52,976 bases of DNA from Oscillospiraceae bacterium. Its GTDB lineage: Bacteria; Bacillota; Clostridia; Oscillospirales; Oscillospiraceae. The stretch spans positions 1 through 52,976 of the forward strand of contig JAEDIN010000003.1 in assembly GCA_016292445.1 (NCBI GenBank), given 5' to 3'. Shown piece after piece: positions 1 to 8,077 of the stretch (the first letter of the stretch is position 1; every line of letters begins with the position of its first letter). The position numbers and the translations under genes were made by a program. The notes under the pieces were generated by a model, which was not told the DNA's origin, searched no databases, and saw only the letters and a list, made by a program, of their open reading frames with translations.

Positions 1-20
1 AGTTCTTCCGTTTTCAGCAT

Positions 21-1385
21 TTATTTCACCTTGACAAGCCTTCCGCACTTGCGCATTGCATCTATGATATAGTCAACGCACTGCTCGCACTTTGCGTAGT
101 CCGTAGCCTCGACCATTACGCGCAGGACAGGCTCCGTGCCGCTCTTGCGCAGCAAAACTCTGCCCTCCGAGCCGAGCCTTTCCTCGACCTCCCCGACCGC
201 TGCTTTGACCTCTGCGCACTCAAGGGTCGCATCCTTATCGTCAACAACAACATTTTTAAGAAGCTGCGGATACATGACAACGGGCGCTGCCAAAACCGAA
301 AGCGGCTGCTTGCCCTCGCACATGGCTTCCATTATCTTTATAGCCGTTAAAATACCGTCGCCGGAATTTGCAAGGCGGCCGAAAATAATGTGTCCGGACT
401 GTTCACCGCCGAGAATATGACCGTTTGCACGCATATTCTCCGCAACATACTTGTCGCCGACCTTGGTCTTTTCGTATCCGATGCCGAGCTCGTCAAGTGC
501 CTTGTACAAACCCATATTGGACATGACGGTGGTCACTATCCTCTTATTGCCCAGAATTCCGCAGTCCTGCATATATTTGCCGCAAACATACAAAATGTGG
601 TCACCGGTTATAATGTTGCCCTTTTCATCAACCGCAAGGCACCGGTCGGCGTCGCCGTCAAATGCAAAGCCCACATCGAGGCCATTTTCGATTACAAACC
701 GCTGTAGCTTTTCGATATGCGTCGAGCCGCAATCGACATTGATATTCAGTCCGTCGGGGGTATTGCTTATGACATATGTATCCGCGCCGAGAGCATCAAA
801 CACGCTCTTTGCCATCATCCAAGTGCTGCCGTTTGCGCAGTCAAGCCCGACCCTTTTGCCCTTATAGGAACGCGTGGCAAGCGAGATAAGAAAACCGATA
901 TAGCGGTTTCTGCCTGCCGAATAGTCAACCGTTCTGCCTATCTTGTCATCGGTCGCATACGGCAGGCTGTCCGGATCTCCGGCGGCTGTCTTGTCGATAT
1001 ATTCCTCGATACCTTCAAGGATATCGTCCTCCATCTTTTCACCGCGGCCGTTTATGAGCTTAATGCCGTTGTCGTAATACGGGTTGTGGCTTGCGGATAT
1101 CATTATGCCGCAGTCGAAATCATCGGCTCTTGCTATATACGACACACTGGGAGTCGTGGTGACATGTAAAAGATATGCGTCCGCACCCGAAGCCGTGAGC
1201 CCCGCGCACAGCGCGGATTCAAACATATAGCTTGAACGGCGAGTGTCCTTGCCGATCACTATTCTTGCCTTGTGGTCCTTACCGTAATACCAGCCGAGGT
1301 AGCGGCCTATCTCGAACGCGTGCATAACGGTCAGATCAACATTTGCTTCTCCGCGGAAGCCGTCAGTCCCAAAATACTTTCCCAT
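21..1385 (-). CDS. glmM: phosphoglucosamine mutase GlmM
   Basis: Interconverts glucosamine-6-phosphate and glucosamine-1-phosphate on the cytoplasmic route to UDP-GlcNAc for peptidoglycan. The 454-residue length is normal for the family. The N-terminus MGKYFGTDGFRG is typical. The phospho-serine loop ISASHNP has its active serine at about residue 99, the metal loop is DGDADR, and the phosphate-binding loop near the C-terminus is RKSGTEP. The gene lies 11 bases downstream of the nagB-like gene on the same strand, so the pair probably forms an amino-sugar operon. An ATG directly follows the stop codon at the window edge (minus strand, 20-18), so another gene may continue to the left. Function is certain from the motifs; operon membership is inferred. 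Confidence 0.97.
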   Translation of the reverse strand: MGKYFGTDGFRGEANVDLTVMHAFEIGRYLGWYYGKDHKARIVIGKDTRRSSYMFESALCAGLTASGADAYLLHVTTTPSVSYIARADDFDCGIMISASHNPYYDNGIKLINGRGEKMEDDILEGIEEYIDKTAAGDPDSLPYATDDKIGRTVDYSAGRNRYIGFLISLATRSYKGKRVGLDCANGSTWMMAKSVFDALGADTYVISNTPDGLNINVDCGSTHIEKLQRFVIENGLDVGFAFDGDADRCLAVDEKGNIITGDHILYVCGKYMQDCGILGNKRIVTTVMSNMGLYKALDELGIGYEKTKVGDKYVAENMRANGHILGGEQSGHIIFGRLANSGDGILTAIKIMEAMCEGKQPLSVLAAPVVMYPQLLKNVVVDDKDATLECAEVKAAVGEVEERLGSEGRVLLRKSGTEPVLRVMVEATDYAKCEQCVDYIIDAMRKCGRLVKVK

Positions 1386-1396
1386 TACTATCTCCT

Positions 1397-2083
1397 TTAA
1401 TCGAGCTTTGAAGCCGCCTCTTTATCAAGACATAGGGTCATATTCATGTGCATCTGAAGCATCGCCGCCGGCACATAGGTTGTGGTTTTGCCGTAAACAA
1501 GCTTATGTATTATCTCCGCTTTTTCCTCGCCGAAGGCAACGAGAATGACATTTTTCGCGCTGCATATGGTTTTAAGCCCCATAGTCACGCCCATATCCGG
1601 CACATTCTCAATGCCGCCGAAGTGCTCCGCCTTCATTTTCTTTGTGCTGTCGGTGAGCTGCTGAACATGGGTGTGCGTATCAAACAGCGTTGCCGGCTCA
1701 TTAAAGCCGATATGTCCGTTAAGCCCTATGCCGAGAACGACGAGGTCAAGACCGCCGTGCGTCTCGATCTCCTCATCGTAGCTCTCCGGCTCAAGCTCTG
1801 AGGGCGTGTGGGTTTTCGTAATGCCCAGCTTCGAGTACAGCTCGCTGTTTAGCTGATAGGTGCAGGTGCTTTTCTCATCGGCACCTATATACTCGCATAT
1901 ATTAAACACCTCACAGCCGGTGAAGTCCGCGGCTTTTTCGGCTGAAAGCTCTGCAAAAACACCCTTGAGGGTTTCACCTGCCGCAAAAGCAAGGCAGGCA
2001 TCGGGCTTATTTGCGACAAGCTCGCTCACCATTGATGAAACAAGCTTATTTATCGTTTCTTTGCTGTCAACAATTATTTTCAT
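1397..2083 (-). CDS. nagB: NagB-family glucosamine-6-phosphate deaminase-like protein
   Basis: Belongs to the NagB/RpiA/6-phosphogluconolactonase fold family; the expected reaction is glucosamine-6-phosphate to fructose-6-phosphate plus ammonia. At 228 residues it is a little shorter than usual. The catalytic segment LGIGLNGHIGFNEPA is well kept (His124 and Glu129, with Asn122 as in Bacillus enzymes). The segment that normally reads NMDEY reads NICEY here, so the general-base Asp (Asp72 in E. coli) is Cys63, encoded by TGC. The ATG has a strong AAGGAGG site. The position next to glmM supports an amino-sugar role. Because of the Cys the deaminase activity is uncertain, and it could be a diverged or regulatory paralogue. 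Confidence 0.8.
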   Translation of the reverse strand: MKIIVDSKETINKLVSSMVSELVANKPDACLAFAAGETLKGVFAELSAEKAADFTGCEVFNICEYIGADEKSTCTYQLNSELYSKLGITKTHTPSELEPESYDEEIETHGGLDLVVLGIGLNGHIGFNEPATLFDTHTHVQQLTDSTKKMKAEHFGGIENVPDMGVTMGLKTICSAKNVILVAFGEEKAEIIHKLVYGKTTTYVPAAMLQMHMNMTLCLDKEAASKLD

Positions 2084-2106
2084 ATTTTAACGCCTCCTTT
2101 ATAATT

Positions 2107-2148
2107 CGCCTCGACTTGGTAAAGCTATTAGTCGGAGGCGATTTTTTT
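2107..2148 (+). promoter_or_regulatory. hairpin with T-run covering the ribosome-binding site of the DUF421 gene
   Basis: CGCCTCGACT at 2107-2116 can pair with AGTCGGAGGCG at 2130-2140 (4 plus 6 base pairs with one bulged G), followed by seven T residues. The Shine-Dalgarno GGAGG (2134-2138) of the next gene lies inside the 3' arm. This has the shape of an intrinsic terminator or an SD-sequestering attenuator. Function is inferred. Confidence 0.45.
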
Positions 2149-2827
2149 GGCCATTATTTTTGTCAGAACAATTCTATTATATTTTACCATTCTTATATCA
2201 ATGCGCATAATGGGTAAACGGCAGCTCGGCGAAATGGAGCTTTCGGAGTTTATCGTAGGCGCACTGATTGCAGATCTCGCAGCCACACCTTTGCAGGATA
2301 TAGGAACTCCCCTGTTAAACGGTCTTGTGCCCATCTTCACGCTGTTTGCGCTCGAAATTATCATCGCGGGGCTTTCAATGCGTAGCTTAAAGGTGCGAAA
2401 GCTTGTGTTCGGAAAACCCGAAATTATCATAGAAAACAGCAAAATAGACAGCGAAAAAATGCGTAAAAACCGTTTCACGCTTGATGAACTCATGCAGGAG
2501 CTCAGAAATCAGGGTCTTTCGGACACGACGCAGATAGAATATGCCGTGCTCGAGACGAACGGTCAGCTTAATGTCATACTTCAGAAGTCTGAACAACCCG
2601 TCACTCCCTCACAGCTCGGCATAAAGGCCGACAGCGAGGGCTATGCGCACATAATCATAAATGAGGGCAGGATATTAGACAACAACCTGCGCCTGCTCGG
2701 CAGGGACAGGCTCTGGCTTGACAAGGAGATAAAGCGGCAGGGTGCAGCCTCCGCCGAGGAGGTCTATCTGCTGACGCTTACCGAATCGGGGAAAATCTTC
2801 TGTCAGCGAAAGGAGCATGCGAATTGA
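2147..2827 (+). CDS. DUF421 (YetF-family) membrane protein
   Basis: A 226-residue member of the DUF421/YetF family: an N-terminal hydrophobic region with two to three membrane helices (about residues 1-75) followed by a cytoplasmic domain. Family hallmarks are RIMGKRQLGEMELSEFIVG near residue 20 and ISDLA-like IADLAATPLQD near residue 47. The start is TTG at 2147, supported by GGAGG eight bases upstream and by the family N-terminus, which begins right there. It overlaps the next gene by four bases. The biochemical role of DUF421 is not established, although Bacillus members affect the envelope or spores. The SD lies in a hairpin, so translation may be controlled. Confidence 0.88.
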   Translation: MAIIFVRTILLYFTILISMRIMGKRQLGEMELSEFIVGALIADLAATPLQDIGTPLLNGLVPIFTLFALEIIIAGLSMRSLKVRKLVFGKPEIIIENSKIDSEKMRKNRFTLDELMQELRNQGLSDTTQIEYAVLETNGQLNVILQKSEQPVTPSQLGIKADSEGYAHIIINEGRILDNNLRLLGRDRLWLDKEIKRQGAASAEEVYLLTLTESGKIFCQRKEHAN

Positions 2828-3204
2828 AACGGGAAATAGCCGCTTACACACTGCTGCTCATCATGTTTCTGGGCTCATTGTATAACATCCATGTGATGGA
2901 TGTTAAGATAGGCAGTCTTCGCAGTGAGGTAAAGTCCGCCTATGGCAGCGCACAAACAGGCGACTTTGAAAAAGCCGACTCGCAGCTGCGCTCAGCCGCT
3001 GAACACTGGCTCGGCATGGATGAATACACGCACATTTTCATCCGTCACACAGAGATAGACTCGGCGACGGATGCGTTTTTTGATATGCTCTCGGACATTG
3101 CTTCAAAGGATGCCGAAAGTGCCGCAGGCAGCTATCGTAAGCTTGACGCTCATCTGAAATCGCTGATAACTATCGAGCATCTCAGCTTCGGCAGCATTTT
3201 CTGA
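2824..3204 (+). CDS. DUF4363 family protein
   Basis: A 126-residue protein with one N-terminal membrane anchor (about residues 5-24) and a helical extracytoplasmic domain rich in Asp, Glu, Ser and Ala. This matches the DUF4363 pattern, and genes of that family commonly follow DUF421 genes in Clostridia. The start is TTG at 2824 in the overlap TTGA with the DUF421 stop, with AAAGGAGC just upstream, so the two are translationally coupled. The stop is directly followed by the stop of nrdR on the other strand. Molecular function is unknown; a partner role for the DUF421 protein is inferred from the coupling. Confidence 0.8.
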   Translation: MKREIAAYTLLLIMFLGSLYNIHVMDVKIGSLRSEVKSAYGSAQTGDFEKADSQLRSAAEHWLGMDEYTHIFIRHTEIDSATDAFFDMLSDIASKDAESAAGSYRKLDAHLKSLITIEHLSFGSIF

Positions 3205-3660
3205 TCACTTATCGCTCAAAAGCTTTGTGAGCTCCTCCATGAAGGTATTTATATCCTTGAAGCTGCGGTAGACCGAGGCAAATCGGACATATGCGACCTC
3301 ATCGACTTCTTTCATTCTTCTCATGACCATTTCGCCGATATCCACGGTGCTTATCTCGCGCTCAAGCGCACTCTGGAGCTCCTGCTCTATCTCATCGGCT
3401 ATCTTTTCAAGCTGGGCAAGTGTTACCGGCCTCTTTTCGCAGGCACGCACCATGCCGTTTATGAGCTTTACACGGTCAAAGGTCTGGCGTGAACCGTCAC
3501 GCTTGACAACGACCAACGGCAAATGCTCGATTATCTCATATGTAGTAAAACGCTTCTGGCACGCAAGACACTCTCTGCGTCTTCGTATAGTGGAGCCCTC
3601 CTCGGCAGGGCGGGAATCGATTACCTTGCTTTCAAGGAATCCGCAAAACGGACATTTCAT
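3205..3660 (-). CDS. nrdR: transcriptional repressor NrdR
   Basis: ATP/dATP-sensing repressor of ribonucleotide reductase genes. The chosen ATG at 3660 gives MKCPFCGF and 151 residues, the usual family start; the open frame extends further upstream without family similarity. An N-terminal zinc ribbon uses CPFC and CLAC, followed by the ATP-cone domain (VVKRDGSRQTFDRVKL) that binds nucleotides. No ribonucleotide reductase gene is in the window. Two NrdR-box-like sequences and an extended -10 lie just upstream (3698-3738), suggesting self-regulation. It converges tail to tail with the DUF4363 gene with no intergenic space. Confidence 0.96.
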   Translation of the reverse strand: MKCPFCGFLESKVIDSRPAEEGSTIRRRRECLACQKRFTTYEIIEHLPLVVVKRDGSRQTFDRVKLINGMVRACEKRPVTLAQLEKIADEIEQELQSALEREISTVDIGEMVMRRMKEVDEVAYVRFASVYRSFKDINTFMEELTKLLSDK

Positions 3661-3697
3661 CTGTGCTTCCTCCGAATGCTCAAATTTTGTTTGAAAA

Positions 3698-3752
3698 ACA
3701 CTATGTAGCATTATTTGATACATTATAACACAATATATCAGATAATGCTACA
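3698..3752 (-). promoter_or_regulatory. nrdR promoter with two NrdR-box-like sites inside a large dyad
   Basis: On the minus strand an extended -10 TGTTATAAT occupies 3730-3722. ATATATTGTGT (3738-3728) overlaps it and matches the right half of the NrdR box consensus. A second, weaker copy CTACATAGTGT (3708-3698) lies 30 bases away, three helical turns. A 16-base inverted repeat with 15 matches (3704-3719 and 3737-3752) brackets the -10. No good -35 is seen. Confidence 0.55.
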
Positions 3753-3757
3753 CTAAT

Positions 3758-4339
3758 TTACAGGCTCAAGAACTCCTCACGGCTCATAAGCACATTGAGT
3801 ACATCAAGTAATGCACCAGCCGTCATTTTTTCGGGAAGCCCGAGTTTTTTTAAGAGTTCGGCTCGCTTTTTTGAGCTTTCCTCCCTTCCGGTATAGCCCT
3901 TGGCATACATATCAGCTTTGCTTATACGGGATTTTTTATCCGCACTGACCCCGTCAACGGTTGCTCCCGCGTCAATCAGCGCACCCAGAAGCACTTCGGG
4001 CTTCATGCCCTCGACACCCAGCTTGCCTTCCTTTGATGACTTCGCCTTTCGGCGTTCCTTTCCGTAAATATCCGGAATATATGCGTGCTTGAGGTACTTT
4101 GGGTCAACGCAGCCCTTTATGAAATTGCGAATGACAAAACCTGCGCCGTCGGAATCTGTGAACACTATCATACCGCGCTTTTCGGCAAGAGTGCGCAAAA
4201 GCTGCTGCTTTTCCCTGTTGTTGAACACTCCGAAGCCGCTCGTTTCGATTATCACGGCATCGACCACCTGCGACAGCGTGTTTTTGTCGTATTTGCCCTC
4301 GACGACTATGACTTCGGAAACTCTATTCATAAATCTCAT
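3758..4339 (-). CDS. rnmV: ribonuclease M5
   Basis: Toprim-domain nuclease that matures 5S rRNA precursors in Firmicutes, acting with ribosomal protein L18. Toprim landmarks are VIVVEGKYD near residue 11 and VFTDSDGAG near residue 60, with the basic central segment PDIYGKERRKAKSS. At 193 residues the length is standard. The start may be the ATG at 4339 or the in-frame ATG at 4330; both overlap the end of holA (by 17 or 8 bases), implying coupled translation. It is the last gene of the comEC-holA-rnmV run. Confidence 0.93.
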   Translation of the reverse strand: MRFMNRVSEVIVVEGKYDKNTLSQVVDAVIIETSGFGVFNNREKQQLLRTLAEKRGMIVFTDSDGAGFVIRNFIKGCVDPKYLKHAYIPDIYGKERRKAKSSKEGKLGVEGMKPEVLLGALIDAGATVDGVSADKKSRISKADMYAKGYTGREESSKKRAELLKKLGLPEKMTAGALLDVLNVLMSREEFLSL

Positions 4340-5369
4340 CTGCGGCTATCCGCATAATACACTCCTTTAAAAGCTCCTTGGGCTCTGTCCTGCTGCTTTT
4401 CATGGCGTAGTCAGTTTCAGCGCAGAGCTCGACCGCACGGCGGAGCTGCGCCTGATTGAATTTTCTTGCGCTGTTTATCAGCTTTGAGGCTACAAAATCG
4501 TATCTTATCGAGCAGGTCTTCATCAGATAATCCTTGCCAAGACCGCTTTGCACCGCTACGGAGGCAGTGTAAAGCTGGCGCATCTGGTTGCCGAGAACGG
4601 CAAGTATCATAATGGGCTCGTTGTTTTTATCGTCCAAAAGCTCGCCTAAAAGTGACATGGCGGCATTATACTCGCCCCTTGCCATGCACTCGGTCATATC
4701 GAAAACGACAGCCTCGGGTATGTGATGGGCAACGGCGTTAACATCCTCTACCGTGACCTTCTCACCCTTGGCATAAGCCGCTATCTTGTTTATCTCGGGA
4801 ATAAGCCTGCTCATGAGCTCTCCGCTGACCGTTATAAGCCTTTGTGCGGCGCTAAGCTCAATGCTCTTGCCCTGGGCAGCAAAACGCTTGACGATCCATT
4901 TTATCAGCGCATCGCTGAGCTGCGCCGTCACATGAATCTCAACGCCGGACTTTGCAAAGGTCTTAAACAGTTTGAGCCTTTTATCCGGTTCAAAACCTGC
5001 TTCACACAAAAACGCGACCGTGCAATAATCGGGGATGTCGCTTATCGCCTTCATGACATCGTCAGCCTGTTCAAGCTTATTGAGATCCACTCCGCGAACC
5101 TCGACAAGACTTCTTTCCGACAAAAAAGGTACGGAATCAATAGCCTCGGTAAGAGCAAGTGCGCTGAAATCGCGCTCACCTATCTTGCGGTAGCTGAAAT
5201 CGTCCGCTTCGTTCGTCACGCATAGCTTCCTGAGCTCAGCAAGGTACTGCTCGGCAAGATAATCCTCCGGTCCCCAGATCAGATACAGCCGTTGAGGGCC
5301 GTCCTGCCTTAATCGGCGGATGCTTTCGCCGTAATTGAATTTTTCTTCGTTTCTTGATTTCTTAGCCAT
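4323..5369 (-). CDS. holA: DNA polymerase III subunit delta
   Basis: Clamp-loader delta subunit, which opens the beta sliding clamp during replication. The 348-residue protein has the degenerate AAA+ N-terminus (LYLIWGPEDYLAEQYLAEL) without a functional P-loop, as expected for delta, plus the middle and C-terminal helical collar domain (ILAVLGNQMRQLY). The ATG immediately follows the comEC stop (TAGATG), and the 3' end overlaps rnmV. The order comEC-holA is a common conserved pairing in Firmicutes. Confidence 0.95.
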   Translation of the reverse strand: MAKKSRNEEKFNYGESIRRLRQDGPQRLYLIWGPEDYLAEQYLAELRKLCVTNEADDFSYRKIGERDFSALALTEAIDSVPFLSERSLVEVRGVDLNKLEQADDVMKAISDIPDYCTVAFLCEAGFEPDKRLKLFKTFAKSGVEIHVTAQLSDALIKWIVKRFAAQGKSIELSAAQRLITVSGELMSRLIPEINKIAAYAKGEKVTVEDVNAVAHHIPEAVVFDMTECMARGEYNAAMSLLGELLDDKNNEPIMILAVLGNQMRQLYTASVAVQSGLGKDYLMKTCSIRYDFVASKLINSARKFNQAQLRRAVELCAETDYAMKSSRTEPKELLKECIMRIAADEIYE

Positions 5370-7646
5370 CTAATCACCGGTACTAATCAGTATTCTTCCG
5401 CATTCGTCAGTTCTGTATATCGTTACATCGTGCTCTCTCAGCCTGTCGAGCACTTCCTCCGCAGGGTGACCGTAGTTATTATAGCCAACGGATATTATCG
5501 CAATCTCCGGCTCTGTTTCCAGCAATAGCTCCTCGCTTGTCGAGTACTTTGAGCCATGGTGTCCGACAATGAGGATGTCCGTATCGGAAAGATCCTGCGC
5601 CGCAACCAGCTTGCGCTCAGTGGCTCCTGCCACATCTCCGGTTATCAGCACTCTTTCGTCACCGACCTCTGCGGTTAACATAATACCTCTTTCGTTCTTA
5701 TCGCCCTTAGGAAACGGCGCGTACAACCGTAGGCTTATCCCACCGGCGTCAAACTCGGTATCGTGAGAGATGTACATCAGCCTCACTCCGTTTTCATGGG
5801 CGGCATCTATCAGGTCGGCAAGCTCTCCGTCATTAATATAGTCAACATACCCGGGCAAAATCAGAGTTTCTACCTGCATGGTGTTCATAAGTCTTGCCGC
5901 TCCGCTAATGTGGTCGGAATGCAGATGTGTAAGCACAAGGCAATCGATTTTCGTTCTCCCTCTGCCTCGCAGGTATTTTGCCGCTTCGCTGCCGGCATTT
6001 GTAAATGTTCCTTTACTTCCACAGTCAATAACCACGGTATGCCTACCCTCGGTCAGTGCAATACATTGTCCGCTGCCGACATCCATAACACCAAGTGTTC
6101 CGCTGTCGGCAAGCATATCCGCCCTTGTCTTTGCAAATACACATACAAGTACAAGTGCACATAGGACTGTCGGTATCAATGGGCTTAACCTTTTGCCCTT
6201 TTTGCGGCCTATCAGCCACAGGGCAAAAACGGCATAGACTAACACTATCCACAAAACGGCGTACATATTTTCGGTATATACGGTCGAAAATGAAAGTCGG
6301 GCAACGGTTTTAACCACAAATGCAATATATCGCACAAGATACGCCAGTAATCCCGCGAAAAATGTCGCGGTGAGCTTTGTCAGGAAGCTCAAGATACACA
6401 GTGCATAACCGCCGACAAACAAAATAGATACCGCCCACAGGCAGAGTATATTCGTTATCGGCATGAGCAGCGAAACATAACCGAAATGCACAGCGATGAG
6501 CGGTACGGAAAAAACGGTGACGCTCAGCGAGCTCGACAGCGAGCCTATAATATACCGTCTGATGCTGCCTCTGCCCGGTGTGAGCTTATCGAGATATCCG
6601 TATATCGGCTGAGCAAAAAGATAGATTCCTGCCATCGCCGCAAAGGACAGCTGAAGCGAAACACTTCCTGCGGCAAAGGGGTTCGCGGCAAGAATGAGTG
6701 CCAAGGCAAAGCAAAGCGAGGTCGTTCGATCGTTCTCCCTGCCGAATACGGGTGCCATAAGAAAGACGGATAGCATTATTCCCGCTCTCACCGCAGACGG
6801 CGATGAGCCAGACATGACGACAAATGTCCAAATCAGCAACAGGCACAGAACCGAGGTGCGTCTGTTCTTGCCCAAGACAAGCTGCAAAAGCGCAACGAGA
6901 AACGATACATGCATTCCCGAAACGGCTACGACATGGGCCATGCCCGACACACCCATTGCGGAGTGAAGGGCTTCATCTTTATAGTAATCATTCCTGTCAC
7001 CGGTCAAAAGCGCAAGCATGAACGGTGACGCGTTCTGCGGAAATATATCCTTGATTTGAGTGCGCAGGACACGGCCGAGTTCCTGCGGCAAAAATGCCAA
7101 CGAATTGTCGCCGCCTGAAACAAGCCTTGATTCTTCAATGTTTCCGTTTAAGTAAATTCCGTCAGATATGTAATTGTCATTTTCTTCGCCGTACTTCTCT
7201 ACCGCTGAACGAAAGCGAATCTCAGCACGAAGAATATCTCCGGGCTTCACAGCCGAAAGACAGTCATTATATGCAAACAGTGCCGCCTTGACCTGCGGCA
7301 GCTCCTCTTCCGTCAGCTTAACATATATACGGCTGCTGTAATCGTAGCGTGTGGGGTATTCAAGCACCTGCACATGAACAGTCATGGTCTTGCCGACAAG
7401 TTTTTCGCACGATGAGACTGTGTTATCATAATGGTATTTATATCCGCAAAAGCCTATGGCGGCGGCAAGTGCCGCCAGTAAAACGCGCTTTCTTGTATTT
7501 CCCTTCAGAAGCAGACTGCATAAAGCCAGCCCTATCGAAGCTGCGGCGGTAGGAAGAAGATAATTATATGGCAATATATAGTGCGCTGCAAATACGGAAA
7601 AACAGTATCCAATAGAAAGGGCGGCCAGCTTCCTTACGCTCCTCAT
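5370..7646 (-). CDS. comEC: ComEC/Rec2 DNA internalisation channel protein
   Basis: Inner-membrane channel for single-stranded DNA import during natural transformation. The 758 residues comprise an N-terminal DUF4131-like region with paired membrane helices (1-170), the multi-helix competence domain (about 200-480, with GVSGMAHVVAVSGMHVSFL), and a C-terminal metallo-beta-lactamase-like domain (about 510-758) with the metal motif THLHSDHISG and a GHHGSKYS segment. It reads leftwards into holA. With dprA at 37309-38526 this gives two competence genes in the window; pilus and comEA genes are not present here. A competent lifestyle is therefore only suggested. Confidence 0.94.
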   Translation of the reverse strand: MRSVRKLAALSIGYCFSVFAAHYILPYNYLLPTAAASIGLALCSLLLKGNTRKRVLLAALAAAIGFCGYKYHYDNTVSSCEKLVGKTMTVHVQVLEYPTRYDYSSRIYVKLTEEELPQVKAALFAYNDCLSAVKPGDILRAEIRFRSAVEKYGEENDNYISDGIYLNGNIEESRLVSGGDNSLAFLPQELGRVLRTQIKDIFPQNASPFMLALLTGDRNDYYKDEALHSAMGVSGMAHVVAVSGMHVSFLVALLQLVLGKNRRTSVLCLLLIWTFVVMSGSSPSAVRAGIMLSVFLMAPVFGRENDRTTSLCFALALILAANPFAAGSVSLQLSFAAMAGIYLFAQPIYGYLDKLTPGRGSIRRYIIGSLSSSLSVTVFSVPLIAVHFGYVSLLMPITNILCLWAVSILFVGGYALCILSFLTKLTATFFAGLLAYLVRYIAFVVKTVARLSFSTVYTENMYAVLWIVLVYAVFALWLIGRKKGKRLSPLIPTVLCALVLVCVFAKTRADMLADSGTLGVMDVGSGQCIALTEGRHTVVIDCGSKGTFTNAGSEAAKYLRGRGRTKIDCLVLTHLHSDHISGAARLMNTMQVETLILPGYVDYINDGELADLIDAAHENGVRLMYISHDTEFDAGGISLRLYAPFPKGDKNERGIMLTAEVGDERVLITGDVAGATERKLVAAQDLSDTDILIVGHHGSKYSTSEELLLETEPEIAIISVGYNNYGHPAEEVLDRLREHDVTIYRTDECGRILISTGD

Positions 7647-7680
7647 GTCTCTGTCTCCACTGCTGCTTTATCTAATCATA

Positions 7681-7714
7681 AAAAAGCAGAAAGTCAAAGG
7701 GCTTTCTGCTTTTT
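7681..7714 (-). terminator. intrinsic terminator after the HIT gene
   Basis: A perfect 13-base-pair stem (7681-7693 with 7702-7714) has an eight-base loop. The outer five pairs are A-T, giving a T-run on either strand. It lies between the HIT gene stop and comEC and should end the mltG-U32-alaS-HIT transcript. Confidence 0.85.
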
Positions 7715-7720
7715 TGTATT

Positions 7721-8062
7721 TTACGCCATCGTCTCGTCGAGCTTCTTGCCGCCGAGAATATGGAAATGCAGGTGCTTTACTGTCTGACCGCCGTCGGCAC
7801 CGCAATTGTTGACGACGCGGTAGCCGTTTGTGAGTCCCTCTGCCTTTGCTATCTTTGCAACCGCCTCAAAGCACTTTGCAACGAGCATGGAGTTAGTCTC
7901 ATCTATCTTATCCGCGCAGCAGATGTGCTCCTTGGGCAGTACAAGAACATGCACGGGTGCCTGGGGATTTATATCGCGGAAAGCGAAGACATATTCGTCC
8001 TCATAGACCTTGGTCGAGGGTATCTCCCCTGCTATTATCTTGCAAAACAGACAATCGTTCAT
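7721..8062 (-). CDS. HIT family nucleotide-binding hydrolase
   Basis: A 113-residue histidine-triad protein of the Hint/Hit type, which hydrolyses nucleoside phosphoramidates or adenylylated compounds in the cytoplasm. The HIT signature HLHFHILGG is near residue 99. The N-terminal CLFCKIIAGEIPS carries the CxxC pair that binds zinc in many members. The ATG at 8062 is preferred because AAAGGAGAAG sits six bases before it; an ATG at 8077 would add five residues. It is the last gene of the alaS cluster and is followed by a terminator. Confidence 0.93.
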   Translation of the reverse strand: MNDCLFCKIIAGEIPSTKVYEDEYVFAFRDINPQAPVHVLVLPKEHICCADKIDETNSMLVAKCFEAVAKIAKAEGLTNGYRVVNNCGADGGQTVKHLHFHILGGKKLDETMA

Positions 8063-8077
8063 GGCTTCTCCTTTCAA

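Noticed and set aside
1..20. ATG directly after the glmM stop on the minus strand, possibly starting another gene
   Set aside because: Only six codons are visible and the SD is weak, so it cannot be supported.
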